This document shows positions 62,801 to 64,000 of a DNA stretch of 64,000 bases, piece by piece (the first letter of the stretch is position 1; each line of letters opens with the position of its first letter). A program made the translations under genes and the position numbers. Below the pieces are notes generated by a model. That model saw only the letters and a list, made by a program, of their open reading frames with translations, searched no databases and was not told the DNA's origin. Source of the DNA: Perkinsela sp. pyNocScin1. Taxonomy: Eukaryota; Euglenozoa; Kinetoplastea; Prokinetoplastida; Perkinselidae. The stretch spans positions 124,001 to 188,000 of the forward strand of contig CAXHTR010000006.1 in assembly GCA_964019655.1 (NCBI GenBank), written 5' to 3'.

Positions 62801-64000
62801 TGCGACAGGCTCGCCAATCGTATCAAAGAGCTTTTCGACGATCGCGAGAGACTCGCCCATCAGCGTCGAGAAGTCTGTCAGGATGCTTGTGATGCTGCAC
62901 AGGATCTGCGCTGCCTTCATCTTGGTGTGGATGGAGCGCTCGTGGATGCCGCGGAGGATAATCGGCAAGACGAGCGAGAGCGAGGCGATGTCGACAGAGT
63001 GGTGGAACCGCACGGAGAGCAGCGCGTCGAGGGCATCCTCCGTCTCTGAGCCGGGGTTCTGTAGCGCCGCGATGATGCGCCGAATATGGTCGCGAATCTC
63101 TGTGCACGGGATGATCGAGCCGATACGCGTGATAGTCTCCACTGCCCCCGTCGCGACGAGGTCGTGCGTGTCCGAGAGGTAGCCGACAACCACCGGGATG
63201 ATGACGTGTAGCACTGTGAGCACCTGCGCAGCATTCTCAAGCGTGAGCGAGACAATGAGCTGCATGAGATTGCGCTTCGCTTTGTGCGAGTCAGTGTCGG
63301 ACTCGGCGAGGAGCGTCGGAAGGATCTGCTGGGTGCCGACAGGCGAGAGCCGTGCGATGATGCGGCGCAGAGCGACTTTGGCCGCCTTGCTGGCTTCACC
63401 GTCACTATCGAAAAAGGCCTCGAGGAGTTCCTTGTTGAGCGAGAGGATGTACGGCTCGTAGAGGTAGCCGAAGGCCTCGTGGAGGGCATCGACAAGAGTG
63501 ATTGCTCGGGTGCGAATAGAGGCCTTGGGGGCGCTCACTTTCTCCTGCACGAGCACTGCAATGCCGAGGGAGTGCATAGAGTGGACACCCATGCCAGAGA
63601 CACATGCAACGAGAAGCGCGATGCAGGCGCTGTCGAGAATTTGCTTTGTTGGGGAGTTTAAATCGAAGAGATAGCTGAGAAGTGCGAGAACAGCGTCGGT
63701 GCAGCTGCTCGCATCTGCAACGGAGAGTTTTGCTGAAAATCGGTGCATCTCTTCGCATAGGGTAGATTTGAAGTGTGCTGGAATTTTCTTCTTTGCGATG
63801 GTGTGAGCTGCATCAAAGCAGCGCAAAAATTCTCCAGCAGATGGGTTCTGCGTCGATAATGCAGCGCTTGAAATTGTGAGTAGCGCTGCTTCGGGAGAAA
63901 ACGACTTTCCATCGACGACAGCAGTTTGGTGCGTTTCAATACTTCTCTGCGCAGTAGATTGATTTTCGTCGTTGCATCGGCGTAAGATCTGGAGCGCTGA
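59843..64000 (-). CDS. GCN1: GCN1, eIF2-alpha kinase activator (5' partial, C-terminal half)
   Basis: Ribosome-bound HEAT-repeat protein that activates GCN2 and responds to collided ribosomes. The frame is open to the right edge, giving at least 1,385 residues of a protein usually about 2,600 long. The eEF3-like HEAT region is recognisable: ITLVDALHEAFGYLYEPYIL, ILPTLLAESDTDSHKAKRNLMQLI, IVVGYLSDTH-type repeats, and DALDALLSVRFHHSVDIASLSLVLPIILRGIHERSIHTKMKAAQILCSITSIL, which parallels GCN1's Y-LD-LL-T-FV-SID--SLALLVPIVHRGLRERSA-TKKKAAQI-GN. A strongly acidic insert (SEEEENSDDENDGEDAEGE, minus strand around 62,230) interrupts the HEAT array. The RWD-binding region for GCN2 should lie in the C-terminal part but I could not place it exactly. 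Importin-beta proteins were considered and fit less well. Confidence 0.85.
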   Translation of the reverse strand, partial: SALQILRRCNDENQSTAQRSIETHQTAVVDGKSFSPEAALLTISSAALSTQNPSAGEFLRCFDAAHTIAKKKIPAHFKSTLCEEMHRFSAKLSVADASSCTDAVLALLSYLFDLNSPTKQILDSACIALLVACVSGMGVHSMHSLGIAVLVQEKVSAPKASIRTRAITLVDALHEAFGYLYEPYILSLNKELLEAFFDSDGEASKAAKVALRRIIARLSPVGTQQILPTLLAESDTDSHKAKRNLMQLIVSLTLENAAQVLTVLHVIIPVVVGYLSDTHDLVATGAVETITRIGSIIPCTEIRDHIRRIIAALQNPGSETEDALDALLSVRFHHSVDIASLSLVLPIILRGIHERSIHTKMKAAQILCSITSILTDFSTLMGESLAIVEKLFDTIGEPVAEYQSSIAKAITALLEHHEEATQRSHMEKYKTILTATATPPLERTGAARVVSSLFGILPSDALTSLFVTMEDIFSNATCEAKVGYLELFHELVQSEPWETDECISKIVSMLLESITDANADVQAKAMEVARVVIRSNCEAAREEMLQRLLENVELAEFGARKRSLLLLADLFFQLGGVHLQTKSEEEENSDDENDGEDAEGEAQAAQAQQTETLARQDKTIEEHFANLSAAVDEKTIQRVLAAVYVMRLERDKELKNISTTLWKTFVSNSHAYVKCIAPMISAYIGRLYSSSDEDDETLATQAAKVILVRFPEEPIAALFADLMEKASASEDRTHALCGLTQLLPRISDELFARLLGDLESIIQSGLKRTSERFRSRFMPFVERIISMNGQHVLERIVAKQAALVAEGEDAIEGFRTLFVIRPKAVANILVKSVEQNESGCTTADVQVLTALFGDETIQTHIEKFSMRILERLVIAVEAFGADPDAVITLFSELCALLKDNVKEIFALISGYPRSSDSLGGKKLRIALLCALGESLAASEETEMLNEIFAMLIGEFGSEDEDYVRLVQQHLTELIAEIQANAEDECPLRAHVACVSGCLRATRQGCILRDNGVFMPLSNVYGIQSVLPFYRDAFCGGSDHERSEALQGLAYIFNIVDQSTVSSVWPQIIGEVIFLVYSEVAVSTDIVEFFVQTLPLVDDEVAAIYGSPIVTLLFDTFLAHPDPKARAAAIQCVYVIAAKGLDDRVPLLAVQTASLTFQRLQRPHISIMESVCAGLVIFFKHGPCDIPLQCTETLFVFLDRHLEGPQMSMPAVCKAYGYLIMLRGEDGCVKEQMQRKSPLVNRSALLEGYAMCSAQCGASFDASITSYVTAEFFTDRAIAGMDAEKRKHAIRLVCRCLAAISDIETLQQVWACTMRMLDEDFEVAKHKWKIRKIYKTDSNLRRLSEELMAVSQRIAKSASERSDAHESFPKCVSYEYDSEVEDAWEY

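Noticed and set aside
59843-64000. Importin-beta (IPO4/IPO5-like) identity for the large HEAT protein
   Set aside because: The central block matches GCN1's eEF3-like region much better (DALLSVRFHHSVDIASLSLVLPI and HERSIHTKMKAAQI), and an N-terminal importin domain is not visible.
1-64000. CRISPR arrays, rRNA genes, tRNA genes, spliced-leader RNA genes
   Set aside because: No repeat-spacer pattern or rRNA seen; I searched by eye for tRNA B-box-like GGTTCGANNCC in the gaps and found none that fits, but a short tRNA could be missed.

Overview
The window looks like nuclear DNA of a kinetoplastid protist. The evidence is: intron-free genes packed head to tail in long single-strand clusters with spacers of about 100 bases (typical of polycistronic transcription with trans-splicing); T/C-rich stretches followed by AG just upstream of many start codons; histone H4 with the kinetoplastid-type N-terminus MAKGKKSG; a protein that looks like an RNA-editing endonuclease (U1-like zinc finger plus RNase III); and several proteins with likely mitochondrial presequences. 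Histone H3 is less divergent than in Trypanosoma or Leishmania and intergenic space is small, so I favour an early-branching lineage such as Perkinsela (the kinetoplastid endosymbiont of Paramoeba) or a bodonid. That placement is inference from sequence alone.

Region 1 (1-31,283) is one plus-strand cluster of 26 genes: CCT epsilon (5' end cut by the window), a huge inactive-looking HIBCH-like protein (probably mitoribosomal), a VAMP7-like SNARE, eS25, coatomer zeta, TRM11, SMC1, NBP35, YIF1, NIF3, proteasome beta 2 (beta-7 type), a mitochondrial TPR protein, V-ATPase B, an ACR2/CDC25-like phosphatase, a TBC Rab-GAP, an IKS1-like kinase, a METTL15-type methyltransferase, a degenerate FtsJ-like protein, the editing-endonuclease candidate, a leucine-rich-repeat protein and a TDP2-like phosphodiesterase, plus several unknowns.

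Region 2 (31,284-46,482) switches strand often. It holds a disordered protein, a HAT/Suf-like protein, two likely mitochondrial unknowns whose stop codons lie 3 bases apart, DNA polymerase beta, a quinone-oxidoreductase-like enzyme, adenosine kinase, a second leucine-rich-repeat protein, and a striking fusion of a degenerate long-chain acyl-CoA synthetase-like domain to a pantothenate kinase domain that appears to lack its catalytic glutamate.

Region 3 (46,994-55,990) has two essentially identical copies of a core-histone quartet (H2B-H2A-H3-H4, minus strand). Copy 1 is interrupted between H2A and H3 by an intact 1,588-bp Tc1/mariner-like transposon with perfect 29-bp terminal inverted repeats and a TA target duplication. 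Copy 2 preserves the empty site. The DNA between the quartets holds decayed gene fragments.

Region 4 (55,991-64,000) is a low-density AT-rich stretch, then CutA1, two or three small unknown genes and the C-terminal half of the translation regulator GCN1, which runs off the right edge.
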